From positions 124,001 through 188,000 of the forward strand of contig CP072828.1 in assembly GCA_017945845.1 (NCBI GenBank): DNA of 64,000 bases, in the 5' to 3' direction. The notes beneath the pieces are model-generated. The model ran no database searches. It worked only from the letters and a program-made list of their open reading frames with translations, and was not told the origin of the DNA. Every line of letters begins with the position of its first letter. The stretch's first letter is position 1. Positions 8,789 to 17,843 of this stretch are shown in pieces. Source of the DNA: Carnobacteriaceae bacterium zg-C25. GTDB lineage: Bacteria > Bacillota > Bacilli > Lactobacillales > Aerococcaceae. The position numbers were made by a program, and so were the translations under genes.

Positions 8789-10074
8789 AAAAGAAAGCGT
8801 ACGTTATTTTGTCGCTACCGATTGTTTTAGCAATGGCACTTTATTTTCAAAAAGATCCAACACCACCTACCCAAGAACAGCTAACTGTCGAATTACAAAG
8901 AAAAATGGATAAAGAGTTATTCGTTGACGCGCTGGAATTGATTGATGGATATAAAGGCGAAGTGTCTGTAGAGTGGTTATTGCAAAAAGCAAAAGCATAT
9001 GAGGGACTCCGTCAAAGTGATGAAGCCATTGCGATTTATGAAAGTGTCATTGAGCAATTTCCTCAAGATAAACGTGCGTATACCCGTTTGTTGTCGTGGT
9101 ATAAAGGGGATTATCCTAAAAAATATTTAGCGACATTGTCGCGCTATCAAGAAGCGTTTCCGAATGAAGATGTTGTCGAATTGCGTGAATACCGATTAGG
9201 GTTTGAGCGTACGTTTATCCCGGCTGATGACGTGTTTGATGAGAAAAATGGGTTTTCGGTTTTTAAAAAGGGGAATCGTTACGGCATTATGGATAGTCAT
9301 TTAGACGTTTACGCTGAAGCTGAATTTGATCGTTTATCCAATTGTAGTCAAGATACAGGCTTTTTTGCGGCACAAAAAAATGGTGTAGGTTTCTATGTTG
9401 ATGAAAATGGCTATAAACGAAGTGTGTCAGATGTTGTGTATGAAGTTGTTGGATTCCAAAGTGATAATCGAGCGTTTGCGAAAAGAGATGGGAAATATGG
9501 ATTTATTGATTATCATATGAATGAGTTAACGCCATTTATTTATGAAGATGCTACAAGTTTTTATAATGGCGTTGCTGCGGTAAAGCACGAAGGAAAATGG
9601 CGATTAATCAATCGAAATTTTGAAAAACTATCTGACGCTTTATATGATGATATACGTATGGATGGCGATAAAGTGATTAATGCGTTTGGCGTTATTTGGG
9701 CAAAACAAAATCAAAAATGGCAGTTATTAAATGAAAAAGGAGATTCAGTGTCTAATGAATCATTTTTAAATGTACAACGTTTCATCAGTAACGAACCGAC
9801 CACTGTACAATTTAAAGACGGTTGGGGATTTATTGACCTTAATGGGCAGATAATAAATGCAAAACGTTATCAAGATGCCCGTGCATTTATGAATCAAAAA
9901 GCGTTGGTTAAAATAAATGATACACAATGGGTGGTTATGTCGGAAAAATTTGAGTTTGGTAAAGTGTTAGATGCCCGTAGTGTGTCGCCAATTCATAAAA
10001 GTGGTATTATCCGCGTTGAAGATACCGATGGTTCACACTATTTTATTAAGTTAAATGACATAAAAAATGATTGA
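8785..10074 (+). CDS. Membrane-anchored TPR plus WG-repeat protein
   Basis: 429 residues. An N-terminal hydrophobic segment (about 5-20) acts as a signal or anchor. Residues about 30-135 look like TPR helices (for example AYEGLRQSDEAIAIYESVIE). From about 155 to the end there are WG/KWG-type beta repeats: NRYGIMD, GKYGFID, GKWRLINR, QKWQLLNEKG, DGWGFIDLNG. Both folds mediate protein contacts. It overlaps tadV by four bases and is last in the Tad operon, so an accessory role in pilus assembly or surface retention is likely but not shown. Followed by a strong hairpin at 10087. Confidence 0.7.
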   Translation: MKKKAYVILSLPIVLAMALYFQKDPTPPTQEQLTVELQRKMDKELFVDALELIDGYKGEVSVEWLLQKAKAYEGLRQSDEAIAIYESVIEQFPQDKRAYTRLLSWYKGDYPKKYLATLSRYQEAFPNEDVVELREYRLGFERTFIPADDVFDEKNGFSVFKKGNRYGIMDSHLDVYAEAEFDRLSNCSQDTGFFAAQKNGVGFYVDENGYKRSVSDVVYEVVGFQSDNRAFAKRDGKYGFIDYHMNELTPFIYEDATSFYNGVAAVKHEGKWRLINRNFEKLSDALYDDIRMDGDKVINAFGVIWAKQNQKWQLLNEKGDSVSNESFLNVQRFISNEPTTVQFKDGWGFIDLNGQIINAKRYQDARAFMNQKALVKINDTQWVVMSEKFEFGKVLDARSVSPIHKSGIIRVEDTDGSHYFIKLNDIKND

Positions 10075-10086
10075 GTGTAGACGTCA

Positions 10087-10124
10087 AAAAGGCGTGCCAG
10101 TTTAGCAAAACTGACATGCCTTTT
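10087..10124. terminator. Bidirectional hairpin after Tad operon
   Basis: Arms 10087-10103 and 10108-10124 (AAAAGGCGTGCCAGTTT against AAACTGACATGCCTTTT) pair over 17 positions with one wobble and one mismatch, loop AGCA, with A and T runs on both sides. It lies between the convergent Tad operon and the PBP gene. Confidence 0.75.
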
Positions 10125-10144
10125 AGCAAATCTTTAAAATGAAC

Positions 10145-10205
10145 AGGTAGGGACTTAACATCTGTTAAATTACTACCTTTATGAGCATCAACCCTATTTG
10201 ACATA
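10145..10205 (-). repeat. Dispersed intergenic repeat, copy A
   Basis: On the minus strand the 20-mer TATGTCAAATAGGGTTGATG (10205-10186) is followed by a stem AGGTAG...CTACCT (arms 10179-10174 and 10150-10145). The same 20-mer occurs identically at 29742 and 37371, also followed by a hairpin. The region 10210-10259 holds nothing further that I recognise. Confidence 0.75.
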
Positions 10206-10259
10206 GAGCCGAAATTACCAACACCATTTAATATAGATTGATTTATGATGCACCTACAA

Positions 10260-12761
10260 TTAAGGTCGTGTTGCAGGTGCATTCGTTTGTTGTCGATTTG
10301 GTTGATTGTTTTGAGCACCTTGTTGGTTTTGTGGTTGTGTCGATGGTTGAGTAGGTGCTGGTGTTTGTTGTTGTCTAATAATCGTATTCCAGAAACTATT
10401 CAAGTCCGTATCGTTTGCCCCAGGTGAGAATCTGTAATTTAATGGAGCGCCTGTAAAGTCACTGAAAAATAAGTCGCTTACCATTTCACCAGTTACAGAT
10501 ACTTTTAAGTTATTTGGTAATACTGTTTCACCCGGTAATGTTCCGGTTGATCTTAACACACTTGATTGGACAACCGTTGCTGGTTGTGGGCTAAATGTGC
10601 CTGTAAATAAGTCAGGACGAACAGCGTGTATAGCGTTGGCGATAGATGCCCAATATTTTTGTGTTCGTGTCCAATACGGGCCGTTACCATCGTATGTTTG
10701 TAGGAAATGTTTTTGATTTCCGTTATTGTCCCAACCCATCCATTGTCCAATAGTCACTTTAGGGGTTGAAGCGATAACCCAAACGTCTTGATTGTCGTCT
10801 GATGTTCCTGTTTTTCCGAATATTTGACCTAAATTAAAGTTGACGTGCTGTTTAATGTAGGTTGTTGTTCCGCCGTTGACAGAATCAAAGAGCATTGAAC
10901 GCGTCATATACGCGGTTCCTTCTGAGAATACACGTGTTTCTTGTGGTGTATGTGCGTAAACGACGTTACCTTCAGCATCTTCAATTTTTTCAATTAAGTA
11001 AGCATTTTTATGTACCCCGTCATTGGCAAACGTTGTAAAAGCACTCGTTTGTTGGGTAACGGTTGGTCCGTATGTAAAACCACCTACGGCAGCAGCCAAG
11101 TTTAAATACTCATTTTGTGGTATAGAATCAACGCCCATTTTTTGCATGTAGTCCCCCGGATTAACACCCGTTGCCAATACCGCAGAATATAAATTAATCG
11201 TTGGGTTGTTCATTGACATTTGTAGCGCGTGACGTGCGGTAACAAATGTGTTTGACGTTGTTCCGGTCGCGTTAGTTGGACGCCACACAGACCCATCACC
11301 TTGTGTTTTATTGATAGGAAAGTCCGCTAATACAGTAGATGGATAGGCTACTTTCAATTCAATAGCAGGAGCGTACACTAATAACGGTTTAATCGTTGAA
11401 CCCGGCGAACGTTGTGTTGTAAAGGCGTGGTCAACTTGTGTTACGCCAAAATTTGTTCCGCCGACAAAGCCTAAAATTTTTCCTGTTTCATTTTCGATAA
11501 TGGATACCCCTGTTTGAGGTGGTTCTTCCATTGTAACCGTTTGTCCAGTCGCATTATCTGTATAAGTAGATTGGTACGTTGGGCCAATTAAATAAGCGTT
11601 TTGAGTCGCAGCATCTTGAATGTTGTGGTAAATGTTTTTATCGATAGTTGAATAAACACGATAACCTGCCGATGCTAATAAGTTGCTGGCTTTTTGATAA
11701 TAGGCGTTGTACGCAGCGTAATTGTCTTTTGGATTGTCAATGTCTTCCCATTTTTTACCTTCTGCTTTAATTTGTTGCTTCATTAAAATGATAACAGCTT
11801 CACGATGAACCGCTTGGTATAAATAAGATTGATGACTTTGTGATCGATTAACGGTTGGTAAAAAGTCTGCGCTAATGTCGTAATGATACGCTTGATCATG
11901 TTCTTCTTGTGTAATGTATCCGTCGCGCAACATAGCGTCCAATACAATTTGCATACGTTTAATCCCAGCGTTAAACTGTTCTTTTTTCTCTCCTGTATTT
12001 AAATAAGGTGTATACGCATAAGGAGATTGTGGTAACCCAACTAAAAAGGCGGCTTGTGGTAACGATAAATCACTAGCATTTTTGCCGAATACACCTTCTG
12101 CAGCCGCTTGAATTCCGGCAATATTTTGTCCAGAATTATTGCGCCCAAATGGTGATACGTTTAAATAAGCTGTTAAAATTTCATCTTTTGTAAAATATTT
12201 TTCTAAACGTAGTGCTAGCAACATTTCTTTTGCTTTACGTGCGAAGGTGACTTCGTTAGATAGTAACTGTTGCTTAACCAATTGTTGTGTAATGGTAGAT
12301 CCACCAGTTTGAGTGTCGGAGCCAGCTACTTCTTGTAACATAGCACGAAATACCGATTTCGGTACAATTCCGCTATGTTCGTAAAATAAATTATCTTCCG
12401 TTGCGATTAACCCTTTTTTGACGTACGGTGAAATAGCGTCAGATGTCACAATTTTTCGTGTTAAATCCGTCTGTACCGCTGCAATCGTTTCGCCGTTTGC
12501 ATATAACAGAGATGAAGATTGATTTAATGTTCCAATTTTTGCTTTCATGCTTGCTTGTGAAGGGATTTCTGTTTTGGCAATCACGTTAGCGAAATACCCG
12601 ATTCCGATACCCACACCTAGTACGCTTAACAATGCAAATAAAATTAATAACAACGCAAATAATTTTTTACCCACTAAATAAACAATGTTAAATAACGATT
12701 GTCGTTGTGAGGTAAATAATGTTGCAAAAAAATGCTGACATTTTTTTAAAAACTCGTTCAT
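10260..12761 (-). CDS. pbp2A: Class A penicillin-binding protein (PBP2A-like)
   Basis: 833-residue bifunctional peptidoglycan glycosyltransferase/transpeptidase. One N-terminal transmembrane helix (about 36-58). The GT51 domain shows ATEDNLFYEHSG (catalytic Glu122) and GGSTITQQLVKQ (about 153-164). The transpeptidase domain shows SxxK as STIK at 455-458, SMN at 516-518 and KTGT at 650-653. A low-complexity Gln/Pro/Thr/Asn tail of about 45 residues ends the protein. All catalytic residues are present. Transcribed alone, convergent with the Tad operon. Confidence 0.92.
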   Translation of the reverse strand: MNEFLKKCQHFFATLFTSQRQSLFNIVYLVGKKLFALLLILFALLSVLGVGIGIGYFANVIAKTEIPSQASMKAKIGTLNQSSSLLYANGETIAAVQTDLTRKIVTSDAISPYVKKGLIATEDNLFYEHSGIVPKSVFRAMLQEVAGSDTQTGGSTITQQLVKQQLLSNEVTFARKAKEMLLALRLEKYFTKDEILTAYLNVSPFGRNNSGQNIAGIQAAAEGVFGKNASDLSLPQAAFLVGLPQSPYAYTPYLNTGEKKEQFNAGIKRMQIVLDAMLRDGYITQEEHDQAYHYDISADFLPTVNRSQSHQSYLYQAVHREAVIILMKQQIKAEGKKWEDIDNPKDNYAAYNAYYQKASNLLASAGYRVYSTIDKNIYHNIQDAATQNAYLIGPTYQSTYTDNATGQTVTMEEPPQTGVSIIENETGKILGFVGGTNFGVTQVDHAFTTQRSPGSTIKPLLVYAPAIELKVAYPSTVLADFPINKTQGDGSVWRPTNATGTTSNTFVTARHALQMSMNNPTINLYSAVLATGVNPGDYMQKMGVDSIPQNEYLNLAAAVGGFTYGPTVTQQTSAFTTFANDGVHKNAYLIEKIEDAEGNVVYAHTPQETRVFSEGTAYMTRSMLFDSVNGGTTTYIKQHVNFNLGQIFGKTGTSDDNQDVWVIASTPKVTIGQWMGWDNNGNQKHFLQTYDGNGPYWTRTQKYWASIANAIHAVRPDLFTGTFSPQPATVVQSSVLRSTGTLPGETVLPNNLKVSVTGEMVSDLFFSDFTGAPLNYRFSPGANDTDLNSFWNTIIRQQQTPAPTQPSTQPQNQQGAQNNQPNRQQTNAPATRP

Positions 12762-12792
12762 AAATGCGATAACCTCGTCCTTTCTGATTTGA

Positions 12793-12798
12793 ATTATA
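12793..12798 (-). promoter_or_regulatory. Extended -10 promoter of the PBP gene
   Basis: Minus strand TGC-TATAAT, 32 bases before the PBP start codon; no clear -35. It matches the extended -10 style of other promoters in the window. Confidence 0.5.
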
Positions 12799-12835
12799 GC
12801 AAAAATTACCCGTAAGAGCCATGCTTTGTGTAGAT

Positions 12836-14104
12836 TTATACTTTGTTGTTGTATTTTTCCAGTTGTAAACTCAAGGCATGCTCATATTTTCCGGTATGAA
12901 CAGGTTTATAGTAACGTTTTTGTCGCAATGCTTCTGGCAAGTAATCTTGTTTTACCCAATGTCCATCAAAAGCGTGAGGATATAAATAATCCACGCCACG
13001 ATTCAATTGACTAGCACCCGAATAATGCGTGTCTTTTAGATGGTCGGGAATATCTCCAAAACGACCAGAACGAATATCGTTTAACGCGTCATCAATTGCC
13101 ATGATGGCAGAATTGGATTTTGGTGATAATGCCAGTTCAATAACGGCATTTGCTAAAGGAATGCGCGCTTCCGGAAACCCGACGCGTTCGGCTACTTGTG
13201 TAGCAATAAATGTACGCTCTGCAGCGCTTGGGTTGGCTAGCCCGATATCTTCATATGCAATCACGAGTAATCGACGAATGATTGTGGGCAAATCGCCTGC
13301 TTCAATTAATCGTGCCAAATAATGCAAACTGGCATCAACATCACTACCGCGAATTGATTTTTGGAATGCCGAAATGGTATCGTAATGTGAATCGCCATTT
13401 TTATCGTGTGAAAAGTATTTACGTTGTAAACACGATTCCATAATGTGATGGGTCAAAACGATACGACCATCACGATTTCTTTCTGTCGATAAGGTGGCTA
13501 ATTCTAATGCATTTAAACTACTGCGCAAGTCTCCGTTTGTACCAGTAGATAAGAGTGTTATTGCTTCTGGTGTGATATCGATTGGATAATCACCTAGTCC
13601 ATTTGTTTTATCAGTTAGCGCACGGTCTAAAGCATTTGAAATATCATTTGGTTGAAGCGGTTTTAACTCAAAAATTTGCGCGCGTGAACGAATTGCGGGA
13701 TTTATTGTGATATACGGATTTTCAGTTGTTGCACCAATTAAAATAATGGAACCTTTTTCCATGTGGGGCAATAAAAAATCTTGTTTAGTTTTATTTAAAC
13801 GATGAATTTCATCAAGTAGCAAAATAACCGTTCCACTAATTTTTGTTTCTTCAACAATCGCTTCTAAGTCTTTTTTAGCGTCCGTTGCGGCATTTAATAT
13901 TCTAAAAGCGTATTGTGTTGAACCAGCAATCGCGCTAGCAATACTGGTTTTTCCAATGCCGGGAGGCCCGTATAAAATCATAGACGATAATCGTTTGGCA
14001 TCGACCATTCTACGAATAATTTGTCCCGGTCCAACTAAGTGTGATTGCCCGACAATATCGTCAATAGATTTTGGACGCATACGAAAAGCTAAAGGTTTTA
14101 TCAT
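12836..14104 (-). CDS. rarA: Replication-associated recombination protein RarA/MgsA
   Basis: 422-residue AAA+ ATPase of the clamp-loader-like family that acts at stalled replication forks. I chose the ATG at 14104 (GGAGAAATTGATT upstream). Motifs: FRMRPKSIDDIVGQSHLVG at the N-terminus, Walker A YGPPGIGKTS (about 45-54), Walker B LLLDEIHR (about 93-100), sensor 1 IGATTENPY, and the C-terminal MgsA oligomerisation domain with GDLPTIIRRLLVIAYEDIGL. Length is normal. Monocistronic between pbp2A and tkt. Confidence 0.93.
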   Translation of the reverse strand: MIKPLAFRMRPKSIDDIVGQSHLVGPGQIIRRMVDAKRLSSMILYGPPGIGKTSIASAIAGSTQYAFRILNAATDAKKDLEAIVEETKISGTVILLLDEIHRLNKTKQDFLLPHMEKGSIILIGATTENPYITINPAIRSRAQIFELKPLQPNDISNALDRALTDKTNGLGDYPIDITPEAITLLSTGTNGDLRSSLNALELATLSTERNRDGRIVLTHHIMESCLQRKYFSHDKNGDSHYDTISAFQKSIRGSDVDASLHYLARLIEAGDLPTIIRRLLVIAYEDIGLANPSAAERTFIATQVAERVGFPEARIPLANAVIELALSPKSNSAIMAIDDALNDIRSGRFGDIPDHLKDTHYSGASQLNRGVDYLYPHAFDGHWVKQDYLPEALRQKRYYKPVHTGKYEHALSLQLEKYNNKV

Positions 14105-14134
14105 AATCAATTTCTCCAAATTTTAATTATCTTA

Positions 14135-14140
14135 AGTGTA
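14135..14140 (-). promoter_or_regulatory. Extended -10 promoter of rarA
   Basis: Minus strand TATGG-TACACT, 30 bases before the chosen rarA ATG. This TGG plus -10 arrangement recurs in the window; no clear -35. Confidence 0.4.
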
Positions 14141-14248
14141 CCATAATGAATCGGAAATAGTAGGTGCAGACTACCTTTAATATGGATATTTTTTGAAATG
14201 GGTAAATAACACAAAAAGCAAAGGTAGAGTTTTCTTGTTGGTTTATGG

Positions 14249-14254
14249 TAAAAT
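14249..14254 (+). promoter_or_regulatory. Extended -10 promoter of tkt
   Basis: TATGG-TAAAAT, 38 bases before the tkt ATG, with a poor -35 region. The AAGGAG ribosome binding site at 14280 follows at a normal distance. Confidence 0.5.
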
Positions 14255-14292
14255 GACTGCATAATGAGTTTTCATAAACAAGGAGAAATTTA

Positions 14293-16269
14293 ATGACGTA
14301 CAAAAATTCAGTTAATGCCATTCGTTTTTTAGGAGTGGATGCAATTAATCAGGCAAATTCAGGCCATCCAGGTATCGTATTAGGTGCAGCACCGATGACA
14401 TATGCATTGTATGCAAATCACATGAACATTAATCCATCTGTTCCAGAATGGTTTAATAGAGACCGTTTTGTTTTATCAGCAGGACACGGGTCAGCGTTGT
14501 TATATGCACTATTGCATTTAACACAACATGAAGACGTGACAATTGATGAATTGAAAAAGTTTCGTCAATTGCATTCAAAAACACCGGGACATCCAGAATT
14601 TGGGTATACACGCGGTGTTGATGCAACATCTGGTCCGTTAGGTCAAGGGATTTCAACGGCTGTAGGTATGGCGTTAGCAGAGCGCTATTTAGCAGCACAT
14701 TTTAATCAACCGAACTATGCAGTTGTCGATCACTATACGTATGCGATTTGTGGTGATGGCGATTTTATGGAAGGTGTTTCTGCTGAGGCATCTTCGTTTG
14801 CTGCACAACAAAAATTAGGTAAGTTAGTTGTGTTGTACGATTCAAACGATATTTGTTTAGACGGAAAAACAGAAGACGCTTTAACAGAAAATGTCCGTGC
14901 GCGTTACGATGCATACGGTTGGCACACACAATTGGTTGAAGATGGTGAAGATGTCGCTTCAATTCATCAAGCCATTGAAAATGCAAAAGCTGACCCACGT
15001 CCATCATTGATTGAAGTAAAAACAATTATTGGATTTGGTTCTCCAAAACAAGGCACAAACGCTGTTCACGGTGCACCATTAGGTGCAGAAAATACGCAAC
15101 CAACACGCGAAGCGTTAGGTTGGGAATATGATCCGTTTGTTGTTCCGGAAGAAGTGTATGCGGACTTTGATGAAAAAGTAGTACAACGTGGAAAACACAG
15201 TTATGACGAGTGGGTAGCGTTAGTTGATGACTATCAAGTGGCATTCCCGCAATTAGCTGAAGAATTAGCACGTGCCATTAAAGGCGATTTCTTAGTTGAT
15301 TTAACACCAGCAGATTTCCCGACTTACGAAGTTGGTTTCCAACAAGCAACACGTAATTCATCGCAAGATGCATTAAATGCAATTGCATCAAAATCACCAC
15401 TATTTTTAGGGGGTTCAGCAGACCTTGCGCATTCTAATATGACTTATATTAAAGGTGAAACATTGCAAGATGATGCTAATCGTACGCAACGTAACATTCA
15501 ATTTGGTGTACGTGAGTTTGCGATGGGCTGTATTTTAAACGGTGCAACATTACATGGTGGATTACGCATTTACGGTGGGACATTCTTTGTGTTTAGTGAC
15601 TACTTAAAAGGTGCCATGCGTTTAGCAGCCATTCAAAAATTACCAGTTACTTATGTCTTAACACATGACAGTATTGCAGTTGGTGAAGATGGGCCAACCC
15701 ATGAACCAATTGAACATTTAGCAGCACTACGTGGCTTGCCTAACATGAACGTCATTCGCCCAGCGGATGCGGTGGAAACACAAGCAGCGTGGCTAGAAGC
15801 GATGAAATCGACATATACACCAACAGCGCTAGTGTTGTCACGTCAAGCGTTACCTGTTTTAGAAAACAGTTCTTTTGAAGGGGTTTCTAAAGGTGGATAC
15901 GTTATTTTTGAAACTGAACAAAGTCCAGAAGTGGTGTTGTTAGCAAGTGGATCAGAAGTATCATTAGCCATTGATGCCGCAAAAGCATTAGAAACTCAAG
16001 GTAAAGGTGTCCGTGTTGTATCCATGCCATGTTTTGAAATGTTTGATGCACAAAGTGCTGACTATAAAGAAAGTGTGTTGCCTGCAGCATTAACAAAACG
16101 TTTCGCTTTAGAAATGGGTGCAACAATGCCGTGGTACAAATATGTTGGTTTAAATGGAGATGTACTAGGAATTGACCGTTTTGGCGAAAGTGCACCAGCG
16201 GGTGATTTATTACCATACTTTGGTTTCACAGTAGAAAATGTTGTCGAAAAAGTATTAGCTCTATTTTAA
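14293..16269 (+). CDS. tkt: Transketolase
   Basis: 658-residue thiamine diphosphate enzyme that moves two-carbon units between sugar phosphates in the pentose phosphate pathway. Visible: NAIRFLGVDAINQANSGHPG at the N-terminus, SAGHGSALLYALLHL, the TPP/metal motif CGDGDFMEGVSAEA (about 153-166), and the Pyr domain with REFAMGCILNGATLHGG and THDSIAVGEDGPTHEPIEHL. Full length. Own promoter (-10 at 14249); followed by a terminator at 16387. The strong ribosome binding site suggests high expression. Confidence 0.96.
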   Translation: MTYKNSVNAIRFLGVDAINQANSGHPGIVLGAAPMTYALYANHMNINPSVPEWFNRDRFVLSAGHGSALLYALLHLTQHEDVTIDELKKFRQLHSKTPGHPEFGYTRGVDATSGPLGQGISTAVGMALAERYLAAHFNQPNYAVVDHYTYAICGDGDFMEGVSAEASSFAAQQKLGKLVVLYDSNDICLDGKTEDALTENVRARYDAYGWHTQLVEDGEDVASIHQAIENAKADPRPSLIEVKTIIGFGSPKQGTNAVHGAPLGAENTQPTREALGWEYDPFVVPEEVYADFDEKVVQRGKHSYDEWVALVDDYQVAFPQLAEELARAIKGDFLVDLTPADFPTYEVGFQQATRNSSQDALNAIASKSPLFLGGSADLAHSNMTYIKGETLQDDANRTQRNIQFGVREFAMGCILNGATLHGGLRIYGGTFFVFSDYLKGAMRLAAIQKLPVTYVLTHDSIAVGEDGPTHEPIEHLAALRGLPNMNVIRPADAVETQAAWLEAMKSTYTPTALVLSRQALPVLENSSFEGVSKGGYVIFETEQSPEVVLLASGSEVSLAIDAAKALETQGKGVRVVSMPCFEMFDAQSADYKESVLPAALTKRFALEMGATMPWYKYVGLNGDVLGIDRFGESAPAGDLLPYFGFTVENVVEKVLALF

Positions 16270-16386
16270 ATCAAACACTAACGTTTAATGTTTTGTTATC
16301 AGTAATGAGTGTGTCATCATTACGTTTCGACCAGCCAAAATGCGTCATGAAACAAGAAAACGTTTTTAATATTAAAATGATATGAG

Positions 16387-16421
16387 AAAGTCTGCTTATT
16401 ATATATAGGTAGGCTTTTTTT
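16387..16421 (+). terminator. Terminator after tkt
   Basis: Arms AAAGTCTGC and GTAGGCTTT (nine pairs including two wobbles) followed by a run of seven T. It sits just upstream of the trkA promoter. Confidence 0.55.
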
Positions 16422-16437
16422 AAATGATTGATAGTGG

Positions 16438-16443
16438 TAAAAT
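16438..16443 (+). promoter_or_regulatory. Extended -10 promoter of trkA-trkH
   Basis: AGTGG-TAAAAT 33 bases before the trkA ATG; the -35 position is only a T run, so the TGG extension probably matters. Confidence 0.45.
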
Positions 16444-16475
16444 GTCAACATTATAACGTAGATGAGGGAATCATT

Positions 16476-17831
16476 ATGAATATTATTATTGTCGGTGCTG
16501 GGAAAGTCGGAGAAGCACTTTGCCAAGAATTGTCACAAGTCGATCACAATGTCACGCTAGTTGATACAGATGAAATGGTTATTGACAATTTGATTAACAA
16601 ATACGATGTTAATGGATTAGTTGGTAACGGTGCGAATGTGGCGACGTTACAAGAAGTTGCAGTCGAATATGCCGACATTTTTATTGCGACAACAGATAGT
16701 GATGAAGTTAATATTATTGCGTGTACATTGGCAAAAAAATTAGGGGCAAAGCATACTATTTCGCGTGTGCGTAACCCGGAATACTCACAACAATTTGAAA
16801 TTATGAAATCCCAGTTAGGTATTTCACTAATGATTAATCCGGAATTATCCGCGGCTCGTGAAATTGCACGTACGGTTAGATATGCCTCATCGCTAAGTGT
16901 GCAACCACTAGCCAATACGCGTGTATCACTAGTTGAAATGGAGATACAAAGCGATTCAATTTTGGTGAATATGCCTTTACACGATTTTCGTCAACGATTT
17001 GGTTCAGTGTTAGTGTGTATCATTAAACGTGGTGAAAAGGTATTTATCCCTTCTGGTAACGACGTTTTAATGAATGGTGACAAAATTTATTTTGCGGGGC
17101 AATCTAAAGATACAGCTAAATTTAACCGACAAATTAAGCAACCTGATCGATTGATTAAATCGGTGATGTTAGTTGGTGGTGGAAAAATTACACATTATTT
17201 ATTACCACTATTAGAACATAATCATATGGAAGTAAAAGTTATCGAGTTAGATGAAAATCGAGCAGAATGTTTAGCGCACGATTATAAACATGCTCGCGTG
17301 ATTCATTCTGACGGAACAAATCCAGATGTTTTACAAGAACAAGGATTGTCTGAATACGATGCGTTCATTGCCCTTACTGGAGTGGATGAAGAAAACTTAA
17401 TATTAGGGTTATACGCTTCTAAACAAGGCGTTAAAAAAGTCATTACTAAATTAAGTCGTGTCAATCTTTTAAAAGTTGTTGATTCACATGCGTTAAAAAC
17501 CATTGTGACACCAAAACAGTTAGTCGCTAATGAAATTATTCAATTTGTCCGTTCGCGCGCCAATGCACAAGGGTCAAATATTGAAGCGTTATATCGTGTT
17601 GCTGATGCCAAGGTAGAAGTATTACTCTTTAAAGTAGCTGATAATTGCCAAGTGTTGAATATGTCGTTACAGCAAATGTCTTTGAAAAAGAATGTACTCA
17701 TTACGTGTATCATTCGTAAAGGGAAAATTATGTTTCCGAATGGACAAGATATGTTGCAACCGGAAGATAGAGTGATTGTCATGACGACACATACCGGTTT
17801 TACGGATATTGAACATATTTTAGAAAAATAG
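16476..17831 (+). CDS. trkA: Trk potassium uptake regulatory subunit TrkA
   Basis: 451-residue cytoplasmic gating subunit of the Trk K+ channel. It has two tandem RCK units: the first Rossmann motif IIIVGAGKVGEALCQELS starts at residue 3, the second LVGGGKITHYLLPLLEHN at about 232. Each is followed by a TrkA_C domain (for example SILVNMPLHDFRQRFGSVLV). Start at 16476 is set by GAGGGAATCATT upstream. Twelve bases before trkH, with which it forms an operon. Confidence 0.94.
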   Translation: MNIIIVGAGKVGEALCQELSQVDHNVTLVDTDEMVIDNLINKYDVNGLVGNGANVATLQEVAVEYADIFIATTDSDEVNIIACTLAKKLGAKHTISRVRNPEYSQQFEIMKSQLGISLMINPELSAAREIARTVRYASSLSVQPLANTRVSLVEMEIQSDSILVNMPLHDFRQRFGSVLVCIIKRGEKVFIPSGNDVLMNGDKIYFAGQSKDTAKFNRQIKQPDRLIKSVMLVGGGKITHYLLPLLEHNHMEVKVIELDENRAECLAHDYKHARVIHSDGTNPDVLQEQGLSEYDAFIALTGVDEENLILGLYASKQGVKKVITKLSRVNLLKVVDSHALKTIVTPKQLVANEIIQFVRSRANAQGSNIEALYRVADAKVEVLLFKVADNCQVLNMSLQQMSLKKNVLITCIIRKGKIMFPNGQDMLQPEDRVIVMTTHTGFTDIEHILEK

Positions 17832-17843
17832 ATTGAGGAAAAT

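Noticed and set aside
10260-10400. Low-complexity end of the PBP as a separate repeat
   Set aside because: Pro/Gln/Thr/Asn-rich tails are common in class A PBPs, and it stays in frame.
16544-16915. 123-codon minus-strand frame inside trkA
   Set aside because: Shadow of the trkA reading frame; no ribosome binding site.
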